A stretch of DNA of 64,000 nt from Clostridia bacterium (lineage in GTDB: Bacteria; Bacillota; Clostridia; TANB77; CAG-508). Numbering within the stretch: position 1 is the first letter of the stretch; each line of letters opens with the position of its first letter. Shown one piece after another: positions 32,218-40,488 of this stretch. A program made the position numbers and the translations under genes. Under the pieces are notes generated by a model, which was given only the letters and a program-made list of their open reading frames with translations, was not told the DNA's origin and did not search any database. The stretch lies in NCBI GenBank assembly GCA_017528375.1, contig JAFXOY010000149.1:1-64000 (forward strand), read 5' to 3'.

Positions 32218-33972
32218 GTGAAAAGTAAAAAAATAATTATTGGAATAGTAGCAGCAATTGCTTTACTATGTGTAGTAGGTGGAACTTTTGGAGTTAGATG
32301 GTTTATTACAAGATTAGGAAAAAATGGAGGATTGTTTGGAGATAAAAGTTTAATTGATGATTGGAAATATGCATCGGGAAAAGATTATTATGATGCAGTA
32401 TATGAATCAGGTGCAGTAAGTTCTGGAGATACATTTGCAGCGAAAAGTAGTAATGAATTAGGATTATCAGTTGGTGGTTCGAAAAATGTACTAAACTTTA
32501 GAGAAAATATCAAAAATGGATATTTGCCAATATCAACAGACATTACTTATAATGGTTTATTTTATGATTATTACTTTAATACAGGAAAAACAAAACCATC
32601 AGAAGATTTATTCTCTCCAACATATTCAACAGCAGTTTCAAAAGACCCAATTTCTGGAGCTTATGAATATTATATGACTGTTGGTTTAAATTCAAACATA
32701 AAAGAAAGTGATTTTAAAAGGAAAAAATTAAATTTAGTTGTTGTAATGGATATATCAGGTTCAATGTCTTCAAGTTTTAATAAGTATTATTATGATAGAA
32801 CTAATTTAGAAAACGAAGAAAAATATGATAATAGAAGTAAAATGAAAGTGGCAAATGAATCTTTAAATCTTCTAATTGATAGATTAAAACTAGATGATAA
32901 ATTAGGAATAGTATTATTTGATAATGCAGCATATTTAGCTAAACCAGTTAATTTAGTTGGTGAAACAGATGTTGAAAAATTAAAAGAACATATTTTAGAA
33001 ATAGCACCAAGAGGTGGAACAAACTTTGAAGCAGGATATAAAAAAGGTACAGAGTTATTTACGACTGAAATGTTAGATGATGACGAATATGAAAATAGAA
33101 TTATTGTTATTACAGATGCTATGCCAAACTTAGGAACTACTTCAAAAGGTAAATTAACTGAATATGTAAAAGAAAATGCTGATAAAGGTATTTATACTTC
33201 GTTTATAGGAGTTGGTGTAGACTTTAATACAGAAGTTATAGAATGTTTATCAGATGTAAAAGGTGCAAATTATTATTCAGTTCACAATACTGATGAATTC
33301 AAAAAAATAATGAGTGATGATTTTGAATATATGGTAACTCCATTAGTTTTTGATTTAGAATTAAAATTTGATTCAAGTAACTATATAATTAAAAATGTTT
33401 ATGGTACAGATGCAAAAGAAAAGAATACAGGAACTTTATTGAAGGTTAATACTTTGTTCCCATCTAGCAGCAATTCTTCAGGTGAAGCCAAAGGTGGGGT
33501 AGTGTTGATAAAAATAGCACCAGCTATAGTTGATTATAACGAACTTGGACATGAAGGAACAAAAATAATTGTATCATATAAAGATAGAGATGGAAAAGAA
33601 CATAAAAATGAGCAAAATATTACGTTTGATTCTAGAACAGAAGAAAGATATGATAACACAGGAATTAGAAAAGCAATTGCTTTAACAAGATATGCAAACT
33701 TAATGAAAGACTGGATTTTATTTGAAAGATCCCATAGAGGAACATTCCAAATTTCTACAGATACAGGTATAAAAGATTGTCCTTATATGTCCTATGAAGA
33801 AGTTAGAACTTTATTAGGAGAAAATGAAAGAACATCAACAAAATTAAATGTAAGTAAAGAATTTTCAGAAGTATTTGCTAAATTCAAGGAATATATGAAA
33901 AATGAAATAAAAGAAATTGGCGATGAAAATATGAATCAAGAAATTGAAATATTAGATTTACTAGTTAAATAA
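32218..33972 (+). CDS. Membrane-anchored VWA-domain protein
   Basis: A 584-residue protein with an N-terminal anchor (IIIGIVAAIALLCVVGGTF). A von Willebrand A domain spans residues about 170-370, with an intact MIDAS: DISGSMSSS, the Thr in RGGTNFEAG and ITDAMPN. The region before it (LNFRENIKNGYLPISTDITYNG) and after it resembles YfbK-type proteins. GTG start with AAGGAGG. It follows the ECF sigma gene by 61 bases. YfbK-like proteins beside ECF factors are known, but their task is not. It should display a metal-dependent binding domain outside the membrane. Confidence 0.82.
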   Translation: MKSKKIIIGIVAAIALLCVVGGTFGVRWFITRLGKNGGLFGDKSLIDDWKYASGKDYYDAVYESGAVSSGDTFAAKSSNELGLSVGGSKNVLNFRENIKNGYLPISTDITYNGLFYDYYFNTGKTKPSEDLFSPTYSTAVSKDPISGAYEYYMTVGLNSNIKESDFKRKKLNLVVVMDISGSMSSSFNKYYYDRTNLENEEKYDNRSKMKVANESLNLLIDRLKLDDKLGIVLFDNAAYLAKPVNLVGETDVEKLKEHILEIAPRGGTNFEAGYKKGTELFTTEMLDDDEYENRIIVITDAMPNLGTTSKGKLTEYVKENADKGIYTSFIGVGVDFNTEVIECLSDVKGANYYSVHNTDEFKKIMSDDFEYMVTPLVFDLELKFDSSNYIIKNVYGTDAKEKNTGTLLKVNTLFPSSSNSSGEAKGGVVLIKIAPAIVDYNELGHEGTKIIVSYKDRDGKEHKNEQNITFDSRTEERYDNTGIRKAIALTRYANLMKDWILFERSHRGTFQISTDTGIKDCPYMSYEEVRTLLGENERTSTKLNVSKEFSEVFAKFKEYMKNEIKEIGDENMNQEIEILDLLVK

Positions 33973-34006
33973 AAAAAGAGGTTGGAACTATCCAACCTCT
34001 TTTTTG
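33973..34006. terminator. Bidirectional rho-independent terminator
   Basis: AAAAAGAGGTTGGA (33973-33986) and TCCAACCTCTTTTT (33991-34004) with loop ACTA. It serves the VWA gene and the convergent small zinc-finger gene. Confidence 0.9.
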
Positions 34007-34012
34007 GGATTC

Positions 34013-34171
34013 TTAGTTTTTTTCAACAGTCCCTTTGCCTTTGCATTTTGTACATGGCGCGGGTGGAGCAATTCGCAAGGTCGCTCCGGTTTTTACGAAA
34101 TCAATTAAATTAGTAGCTTTACTAATTTTGCCAGATCCGCCGCAGAGAGGGCATGCGACTTTTTTACTCAT
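34013..34171 (-). CDS. Small DnaJ-type zinc-finger protein, 52 aa
   Basis: A 52-residue protein starting MSKKVACPLCGGSGKISKA and ending CTKCKGKGTVEKN. The two CxxC(x)GxG motifs, CPLCGGSGK and CTKCKGKGT, are those of the DnaJ cysteine-rich domain, here as one isolated pair with 30 residues between. AAAGGAGG precedes the ATG and a perfect-consensus promoter lies at 34222-34250. The codons are clearly GC-richer than in neighbours. It probably binds one zinc and may bind unfolded protein or RNA; function unknown. Confidence 0.72.
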   Translation of the reverse strand: MSKKVACPLCGGSGKISKATNLIDFVKTGATLRIAPPAPCTKCKGKGTVEKN

Positions 34172-34221
34172 TTGATAGAATCCTCCTTTTATGAAATTTA
34201 ACGTATCATTACGACTTGAAG

Positions 34222-34250
34222 ATTATAACACTTTTAATTATATGTGTCAA
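34222..34250 (-). promoter_or_regulatory. Perfect-consensus promoter for the 34013-34171 gene
   Basis: On the minus strand: TTGACA (34245-34250), 17-bp spacer, TATAAT (34222-34227). Confidence 0.85.
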
Positions 34251-34267
34251 ATTTATAAAATGTACTA

Positions 34268-34296
34268 TTGCAAAATAAAAAAAGTATATATATAAT
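34268..34296 (+). promoter_or_regulatory. Sigma-A promoter for the AIM24-like gene
   Basis: TTGCAA (34268-34273), 17-bp spacer, TATAAT (34291-34296). Confidence 0.75.
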
Positions 34297-34331
34297 GTAC
34301 ACGAAATTAATGAGAAGGGAGATATAAAAAT

Positions 34332-35015
34332 ATGAAATATGAAATAATAGGAGAAACAGTTCCAGCTGTTGAAGTAACATTAAATAAAGGAGAGGCAATG
34401 TATACTCAAAGAGGTGGAATGGCATGGCAAACAGATGGAATAAGAATGAATACAAACGCTAAAGGTGGGGTAATGAAAAGTTTAGGAAGAATGTTTGCGG
34501 GAGAATCAATTTTTATGTCTACATATACTGCTGAAAAAGATGAATCAAAAATTGCGTTTGCAACAACAGTACCAGGAGCAATATTACCAATAAATCTTTC
34601 AGAAAAACCACAAGGATTTATCATTCAAAAAGGTGCATTTTTAGCTGCTGAGCCAAATGTTGAATTAAGTATTAGATTAACAAAAAGGTTTTCTGCAGGA
34701 TTATTTGGAGGAGAAGGATTTATTTTACAACAAGCAACAGGAAATGGAATGCTTTTCCTTGAAGTAGATGGAGATGCAATCGTTAGAGATTTACAGCCAG
34801 GTGAGGTTTTAAAAGTTGATACAGGGAATGTTGTGGGATTTGAACCAAGTGTATCTTATGAAATAGAAACTGTTAAAGGACTAGGAAATATATTTTTAGG
34901 AGGAGAAGGGCTATTTTTAACCAGATTAGTTGGACCTGGTAGAGTAATAATTCAATCTCAAAATTTCGGAGATTTTGCTGGAAGAATTCTTGGAATGATG
35001 CCAAACAGAAAATAA
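34332..35015 (+). CDS. AIM24/TIGR00266 family protein
   Basis: A 227-residue beta-rich protein of the AIM24 family: MKYEIIGETVPAVEVTLNKGE, MYTQRGGMAWQTDGI, FLAAEPNVELSIRLTKRFSAG and the second repeat half with GEVLKVDTGNVVGFEP and GLFLTRLVGPG. Bacterial members form double-stranded beta-helix rings; the role is not established. GAAGGGAG precedes the ATG. It is followed after 16 bases by the ThyX-like gene, so both may share a transcript. Confidence 0.88.
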   Translation: MKYEIIGETVPAVEVTLNKGEAMYTQRGGMAWQTDGIRMNTNAKGGVMKSLGRMFAGESIFMSTYTAEKDESKIAFATTVPGAILPINLSEKPQGFIIQKGAFLAAEPNVELSIRLTKRFSAGLFGGEGFILQQATGNGMLFLEVDGDAIVRDLQPGEVLKVDTGNVVGFEPSVSYEIETVKGLGNIFLGGEGLFLTRLVGPGRVIIQSQNFGDFAGRILGMMPNRK

Positions 35016-35031
35016 TAAGGAGTTGTTAAAT

Positions 35032-36177
35032 ATGGAAATAAAAGTAATAGGGTCAACAAAAATAGGATATAAAATGCCAAAAGAAGAAGCAATAAATTTT
35101 TCTGGTAAATCAGCTGGAATATGCTATATGCCAGATAGCTTAGAAACATTATTTTCTGAACCAATTGAAAAAACAGAAAAAAGAGCTAAAGGTACATTAG
35201 CATCAGGACACCATAGCGTATTTGGACATGTTACATATAACTTATCATTAGAAGGAATTCCAAAAATCTTAGCCATGATTTTAAATAACGAAAAGATTTA
35301 CAATACATCTGAAAAATCAGCAAGATATACAAAAATGGAACCTTCAGATAAAGAAAAAGCTTTATATGAAAAGTGGATTGAAATATATTCAAAAGTTATA
35401 AAAGAACAATATCCTGAAATAGATGATAAAAAAGTCAAAAAACTAGCTATGGAGAATGCAAGATATTTGATTAGTGTATTTACTCCTGCAACAATTATGG
35501 AATACACAGTTAATTTTGGACAATTAAATTATATAGCACACTGGTTTGAAAATTTTATAAAAAATGAACCAGATACTGCATTCAATATTAAATTAAAAAA
35601 GGTATTTGCTGAATTTAATGAACAAATTAGCGATTTGATAGTACCAGAACTTAATTCAGATGCAAAAGGAAGAACTATTTCTTTATTTGCTAAAAGAAAA
35701 AGAGAAGAAGAATTTGGAGAAAACTATTGCGTAAATTATCAAGGAACTTTTGCTGAACTTGCTCAAGCTCAAAGACATCGTACTTTATATTATGAAGTTT
35801 TTATTCCGGAAGAACATAAATATTTTGTACCTCCAATTATAAAAGGCACAGAATTCGAAAATGAATGGTTAAAAGATATATCTTCATTAGATGAAGAATT
35901 TCCTCAAGGTCTTTTATTGGATATAAATGAAAGAGGAACAGTTGAAAATTTCATTATGAAATGTCAAGAAAGATTATGCGGTGCAGCTCAACTTGAAATC
36001 GCTCTTCAAACAAAAGAAATTTTAAATAAGTATATGGAAAATACTAAAGAAAATAAAAAGGAAATTTATGATTATCTAGTTCCATACTCTAAAGGTGCTA
36101 GATGTACTTTTCCAGGTTTTCGTTGTACTTTACCTTGTATGTGGGGTGCTATTAAGGGAATTAACAGAAATATTTAA
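35032..36177 (+). CDS. thyX: Two-half ThyX-like FAD-dependent thymidylate synthase
   Basis: A 381-residue protein made of two ThyX-like halves; a classic ThyX has one of 210-250 residues. The first half has GHHSVFGHVTYNLSLEGIP and TSEKSARYTKM, resembling the HxSxxEH and SxxSxRY parts, but where RHR is expected it reads NNEK. The second half has AQAQRHRTLYYEVFIP and CQERLCGAAQLEIAL, which hold the RHR and R-x-C-x-x-AQ-x-E parts. Together the halves supply one set of conserved residues. ThyX makes dTMP from dUMP with methylene-THF; folD at 38582 is a folate partner nearby. GGAG precedes ATG 35032. Confidence 0.75.
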   Translation: MEIKVIGSTKIGYKMPKEEAINFSGKSAGICYMPDSLETLFSEPIEKTEKRAKGTLASGHHSVFGHVTYNLSLEGIPKILAMILNNEKIYNTSEKSARYTKMEPSDKEKALYEKWIEIYSKVIKEQYPEIDDKKVKKLAMENARYLISVFTPATIMEYTVNFGQLNYIAHWFENFIKNEPDTAFNIKLKKVFAEFNEQISDLIVPELNSDAKGRTISLFAKRKREEEFGENYCVNYQGTFAELAQAQRHRTLYYEVFIPEEHKYFVPPIIKGTEFENEWLKDISSLDEEFPQGLLLDINERGTVENFIMKCQERLCGAAQLEIALQTKEILNKYMENTKENKKEIYDYLVPYSKGARCTFPGFRCTLPCMWGAIKGINRNI

Positions 36178-36186
36178 AATGGGTTT

Positions 36187-36240
36187 AAATTTGGGACGGA
36201 GAAAATTTTAAATTATTAAAATTTTCTCCGTCCCAAATTT
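36187..36240. repeat. GGGACGG palindrome, copy 4 (perfect 25-bp arms)
   Basis: The arm 36187-36211 (AAATTTGGGACGGAGAAAAT and TTTAA) is perfectly complementary to 36216-36240, with loop ATTA. It lies between the convergent thyX-like gene and the 97-residue gene; the stop codon of the latter overlaps the right arm. Arms resemble copy 1 (GGGACGGAGA...TTTTAAA). Confidence 0.9.
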
Positions 36241-36532
36241 ATGAGATTCTTTTTCCTTGCAAATTAAAATTTCCAATATTGGTTTGAGCAGCTAAATTTA
36301 AAACATCTCCTTGAACATTTCCGATGATAGTGTATTGGATATTCATCATTCCAGCTGAAATTTTACCTTTAAGAGATAAATTATTTCCACTAATAGATCC
36401 ATTATTAAATTCATTCCTTTTTCCCATCACATCAACATATCCACTTAAATTGTTTCCGTTTGTTATTAATTTAACTAAAGCTTTTATATTTCCCATTGGT
36501 GATTTTATATTAAATTCATATAACCCATCCAT
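36239..36532 (-). CDS. Small beta-rich hypothetical protein
   Basis: A 97-residue protein of repeated hairpins: MDGLYEFNIKSPMGNIKALVKL, GNNLSGYVDVMGKRNEF, GNNLSLKGKI, GNVQGDVLNLAAQTNIG and LQGKRIS. The regular Gly/Asn turns suggest a small beta-barrel of the kind found in clostridia alone or joined to flavoprotein reductases. AAGGAGG precedes the ATG. No promoter is clear. Function unknown. Confidence 0.68.
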   Translation of the reverse strand: MDGLYEFNIKSPMGNIKALVKLITNGNNLSGYVDVMGKRNEFNNGSISGNNLSLKGKISAGMMNIQYTIIGNVQGDVLNLAAQTNIGNFNLQGKRIS

Positions 36533-36615
36533 AATATATCCTCCTTATAAAACTAAGTATATGCAAAAATGCAACAAAAGTGAACTGAAATTTATTTTTT
36601 ATAAGTCAAAAACAA

Positions 36616-36644
36616 TAGACATTCAATATAATATATGATATAAA
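36616..36644 (+). promoter_or_regulatory. Candidate promoter for dxs-folD
   Basis: TAGACA (36616-36621), 17-bp spacer, TATAAA (36639-36644). Confidence 0.5.
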
Positions 36645-36685
36645 AATATTGTGAGTACGCGAATTAGCATTTATAGGAGTTTCAA

Positions 36686-38563
36686 ATGGAAGAAGTTTTA
36701 AATAGAGTAAATAATGTTAAAGATTTAAGAAAATTAAATATAAAAGAAAAACAAAAATTAGCAGATGAAATAAGAGAATTAATTTTAAAAACAGTGTCAA
36801 AAACTGGAGGTCATCTTGCTTCAAATTTAGGCGTTGTAGAACTTACTATTGCATTACATAGTGTTTTTAAAACTCCAAGAGATTCAATAATATGGGACGT
36901 AGGTCATCAAACATATGTGCATAAAATTTTAACAGGAAGAAAAGATAAAATGGATACTTTAAGGCAATTAAATGGAATTGCAGGTTTTCCAAAAACAAGT
37001 GAATCTGAGTTTGATTGTTTTAATACAGGTCATAGTTCTACATCTATTTCTGTTGCCTTAGGGATGGCAAGAGCTAACAAACTTGCTAATATAAACAACA
37101 AGGTGATTGCTGTTATTGGTGATGGAGCCTTAACAGGAGGCATGGCTCAAGAGGCATTGAATGATGCAGGGGCCAGTAATACGGATGTTACAGTTATTTT
37201 GAATGATAATGAAATGAGTATCTCTAAAAATGTTGGTGGAATGACTTATTTTTTAAGTAAGCTAAGAACAAAGAAATTTTACACAAGAACAAATGCAAGA
37301 ATAAAGATGGTTACTCAAAAAATTCCTGGAGTTGGAAAATATATAGTTAGAATTGCTCAAAAAATAAAAAGAGGAATTAAGCAAGTTTTTATAAAGAAAA
37401 TGTATTATGAAGATATCGGCTTTACTTATTTAGGACCTGTAGATGGACATGATATTGAAAAATTGGAAAGCGTATTTAAAACTAGTAAGTCAATAAAAGG
37501 TCCTGTTTTAATACATGTTGTTACTAAAAAAGGAAAAGGTTATAAAATCGCTGAAGAAAATCCTGATAAATTTCATAGTACTTCAAGTTTCAATATAGAA
37601 ACTGGTAAACCTGTAAAAGAGAAAAAAGATGATTATGCAAAAGTATTTGGAAATAAATTATTAGAATTAGCAAAAAAAGATGACAAAATAGTTGCTGTAT
37701 CAGCTGCTATGATAGATGGAACAGGATTAAAAGAATTTAAAAAGCAATTACCAAATAGAATTTTTGATGTTGGAATAGCGGAACAACATGCACTGGGGAT
37801 GGCTGCAGGACTTGCTAAAAACGGATTTAAACCTGTAGTTTCAATTTATTCATCTTTTTATCAAAGGGCATATGATCAAGTAATACATGACATATGTATT
37901 CAGAATTTACCAGTTGTAATGTGCGTAGATAGAGCTGGAATCGTTGGAAATGATGGAGAAACACATCAAGGAATTTTTGATATGGCGTTCTTTTCAATTA
38001 TTCCCAATATAACAATTATGGCACCTAAAAATTTTGAAGAATTAGAAAAAATGCTTGAAGAAGCAGTTTTATTAAATTCGCCAGTTGTAATTAGATATCC
38101 AAGAGGAGGAGAAGGTGAAACTAAATTCGAAAAATGTGATAATGTTGAACTAGGAAAAGCTGAAATTCTAAAAGAAGGAAAAGATTTAACTATTGTTGCA
38201 ATTGGAAAAATGGTTGAAAGAGCCATGGAGGTAAGCAATTTATTAAAAGAACAAGGAATTGATTGTGAGGTTATTAATGCAAGATTTTTAAAACCTTTAG
38301 ATACATGTACAATTGAAACATCTATTAGAAAAACTAGAAATGTAATATCAATTGAGGATGGCATATTACGTGGAGGACTAGGAACAAGTATTAATGAATT
38401 AATTAATGAGTCTAAAATAGATGGGGTACATATGAAAGCATATGGTTATGATGATATTTTTGTACAACATGGCAGTGTGGCAGAACTTGAAAAATTAAAT
38501 GGATTAGATGCAAAAAGTATAGCTTTAAGTATTCAAATTCTTGAAAAATTAAGTGAATTATAA
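36686..38563 (+). CDS. dxs: 1-deoxy-D-xylulose-5-phosphate synthase
   Basis: A 625-residue thiamine-diphosphate enzyme, first step of the MEP isoprenoid pathway. SKTGGHLASNLGVVELTIAL, WDVGHQTYVHKILTGR, the ThDP motif GDGALTGGMAQEALNDAG to ILNDNEMSIS, the GPVDGHD block and RAGIVGNDGETHQGIFD are intact. Length is normal. AGGAG precedes the ATG. It is followed after 18 bases by folD, as in several clostridia. Confidence 0.97.
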   Translation: MEEVLNRVNNVKDLRKLNIKEKQKLADEIRELILKTVSKTGGHLASNLGVVELTIALHSVFKTPRDSIIWDVGHQTYVHKILTGRKDKMDTLRQLNGIAGFPKTSESEFDCFNTGHSSTSISVALGMARANKLANINNKVIAVIGDGALTGGMAQEALNDAGASNTDVTVILNDNEMSISKNVGGMTYFLSKLRTKKFYTRTNARIKMVTQKIPGVGKYIVRIAQKIKRGIKQVFIKKMYYEDIGFTYLGPVDGHDIEKLESVFKTSKSIKGPVLIHVVTKKGKGYKIAEENPDKFHSTSSFNIETGKPVKEKKDDYAKVFGNKLLELAKKDDKIVAVSAAMIDGTGLKEFKKQLPNRIFDVGIAEQHALGMAAGLAKNGFKPVVSIYSSFYQRAYDQVIHDICIQNLPVVMCVDRAGIVGNDGETHQGIFDMAFFSIIPNITIMAPKNFEELEKMLEEAVLLNSPVVIRYPRGGEGETKFEKCDNVELGKAEILKEGKDLTIVAIGKMVERAMEVSNLLKEQGIDCEVINARFLKPLDTCTIETSIRKTRNVISIEDGILRGGLGTSINELINESKIDGVHMKAYGYDDIFVQHGSVAELEKLNGLDAKSIALSIQILEKLSEL

Positions 38564-38581
38564 AAATGGAGGAATTGAAAA

Positions 38582-39430
38582 ATGGCAGAAATAATTAATG
38601 GTAAAGAACTTGCACAAAAAATAAGATTAGGCTTAAAAGGTGAAGTAACTGAATTAAAAAATAATGGTATTATTCCAAAACTAGCTGTAATAATGGTAGG
38701 AGATGATAAAGCTTCAAAAGTTTATGTAAGAAATAAAAGCAAAGCTTGTGAAGAAATTGGCGTAGAATTTGAAGAATTTTTATTAGATGATACAACAACT
38801 ATGGAACAACTTTTAAATTTAATAGATGAATTAAATAACAGAAATGATATCCATGGAATTTTATTGCAAAGTCCTATACCAAAACATTTAGATATCAATT
38901 TGGCATTTAATAAAATAGATTATAGAAAAGATGTTGATGGATTTCATCCGATAAATGTTGGAAAATTGTCAATAGGTGAGGACTGCTTTATTTCTTGTAC
39001 TCCGTTTGGTGTGGTTAAAATGTTGGAAGAGTATAATATAGATATACAAGGAAAAAACGTTGTAATTATAGGAAGAAGTAATATTGTTGGAAAACCGTTA
39101 ATTCAATGTATGCTAAAAAAGAACGGTACAGTTACAGTATGCCATTCAAAAACACAAAATATAAAAGAAATTACAAAAAATGCAGATATATTAATTGCTG
39201 CATTAGGAAAAGCTAAATTTGTTACAGCAGATATGGTAAAAGATGGGGCTGTTATCATAGATGTTGGAATTAATAGAAATGATGATGGAAAATTGGTTGG
39301 TGATGTTGATTTTGAAAATGTTGAAAAAAAAGCATCATACATAACTCCTGTTCCAGGTGGAGTTGGACCAATGACTATAGCTATGCTTATGACAAATGTT
39401 GTTAAAGCAGCTAAAAATTTAGAAAAATAA
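38582..39430 (+). CDS. folD: Methylene-THF dehydrogenase / methenyl-THF cyclohydrolase
   Basis: A 282-residue bifunctional FolD supplying one-carbon folates. PKLAVIMVGDDKASKVYVRNKSK holds the catalytic Lys, GILLQSPIPKHLD and DVDGFHPINVGKL the substrate site, VIIGRSNIVGKP the NADP loop and TPVPGGVGPMTIAML the end. The start ATG has GGAGG 9 bases upstream. It forms a transcript with dxs. Confidence 0.97.
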   Translation: MAEIINGKELAQKIRLGLKGEVTELKNNGIIPKLAVIMVGDDKASKVYVRNKSKACEEIGVEFEEFLLDDTTTMEQLLNLIDELNNRNDIHGILLQSPIPKHLDINLAFNKIDYRKDVDGFHPINVGKLSIGEDCFISCTPFGVVKMLEEYNIDIQGKNVVIIGRSNIVGKPLIQCMLKKNGTVTVCHSKTQNIKEITKNADILIAALGKAKFVTADMVKDGAVIIDVGINRNDDGKLVGDVDFENVEKKASYITPVPGGVGPMTIAMLMTNVVKAAKNLEK

Positions 39431-39440
39431 TAAATATGGG

Positions 39441-39469
39441 GACTTATTAAAATAATAAGTTCTTTTTTA
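39441..39469 (+). terminator. Terminator after folD
   Basis: GACTTATT (39441-39448) and AATAAGTTC (39454-39462), loop AAAAT, then TTTTTT. Confidence 0.7.
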
Positions 39470-39497
39470 TTTGAGATTAAAGGATGTGATAATTAAA

Positions 39498-40382
39498 ATG
39501 AAGTTTAGCGATAAACAATATAAGTATTGGATTTGGTTTTCTAGAATTGAAAAGTTATCAAGTAGAAAAAAAGAAATGTTACTAATTCAATATAATCTAC
39601 CAGAAAAAATTTATAATTTAGACAAGTTTGAGCTAACACATATTGAGTTTTTAAATTATGAGGAAGTAGAAGATGTTTTGAATAATAAATATAGGGAAAA
39701 TTTAGAAGAATATTCGAAATATATGAAAAAGAATAATATTCAATTAATAACAATGTTTGAGAATGAATATCCTGAAAGGTTGAAAAATATATATGACAAG
39801 CCTGTTTTGCTTTATGTGGTTGGAAATACTGAATTGCTTAAAAGAAATTCGGTAGCAATAGTTGGTTCAAGAAATTGTAGTGAATATGGAAAAAGTATTT
39901 CTAGAAAAATAGCATATGATTTAGCTAAACAAAATATATGTGTTATAAGCGGCTTGGCTAAGGGAATAGATAAATATTCTCATATAGGAGCTTTAGATGC
40001 AACTGGGAAAACAATTGCAGTAATAGGGAGCGGGTTAGATAATATATATCCATACGAGAATAAAAATTTATATGAACGAATTATAAAAAATGATGGTCTA
40101 ATAGTTACAGAATATGTTATAGGAACAAAACCATGTAAAATAAATTTTCCTGCTAGAAACAGAATAATTAGTGGATTGTCAGATGCAATTGTTGTTGTAG
40201 AGGCAGGTTTAAGAAGCGGAGCATTAATTACTGCTGATTTTGGGTTAGAACAAGGAAAAGAAATTTTTGCTATTCCAGGTAATATAAATAGTTTGAATTC
40301 ACAAGGAACAAACGAACTTATAAAACAAGGTGCTGTTTTGGTAACCAAAAGTGAAGATATCACCGATGTTTTAAGGATTTAA
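39498..40382 (+). CDS. dprA: DNA processing protein DprA
   Basis: A 294-residue DprA/Smf, which loads RecA on incoming single-stranded DNA during transformation. The extended Rossmann core is complete: YPERLKNIYDKPVLLYVVGN, VAIVGSRNCSEYG, VISGLAKGIDKYSHIGAL, TIAVIGSGLDNIYP, NFPARNRIISGLSDAIVVVEA and SGALITADFGLEQGKEIFAIPG. The C-terminal winged-helix domain is absent. ATG 39498 follows AAAGGATGTG. topA, the frequent downstream neighbour, is not here. Confidence 0.95.
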   Translation: MKFSDKQYKYWIWFSRIEKLSSRKKEMLLIQYNLPEKIYNLDKFELTHIEFLNYEEVEDVLNNKYRENLEEYSKYMKKNNIQLITMFENEYPERLKNIYDKPVLLYVVGNTELLKRNSVAIVGSRNCSEYGKSISRKIAYDLAKQNICVISGLAKGIDKYSHIGALDATGKTIAVIGSGLDNIYPYENKNLYERIIKNDGLIVTEYVIGTKPCKINFPARNRIISGLSDAIVVVEAGLRSGALITADFGLEQGKEIFAIPGNINSLNSQGTNELIKQGAVLVTKSEDITDVLRI

Positions 40383-40488
40383 ATAAATTGTATAAATGTG
40401 GAAAAAAAGCTTTCAATTTTACGAATTTTGTGATATGATATATTAGTAAGTTTTATTAAAAGATTTAAGTTGAAAAGGAGTTTTTTTA

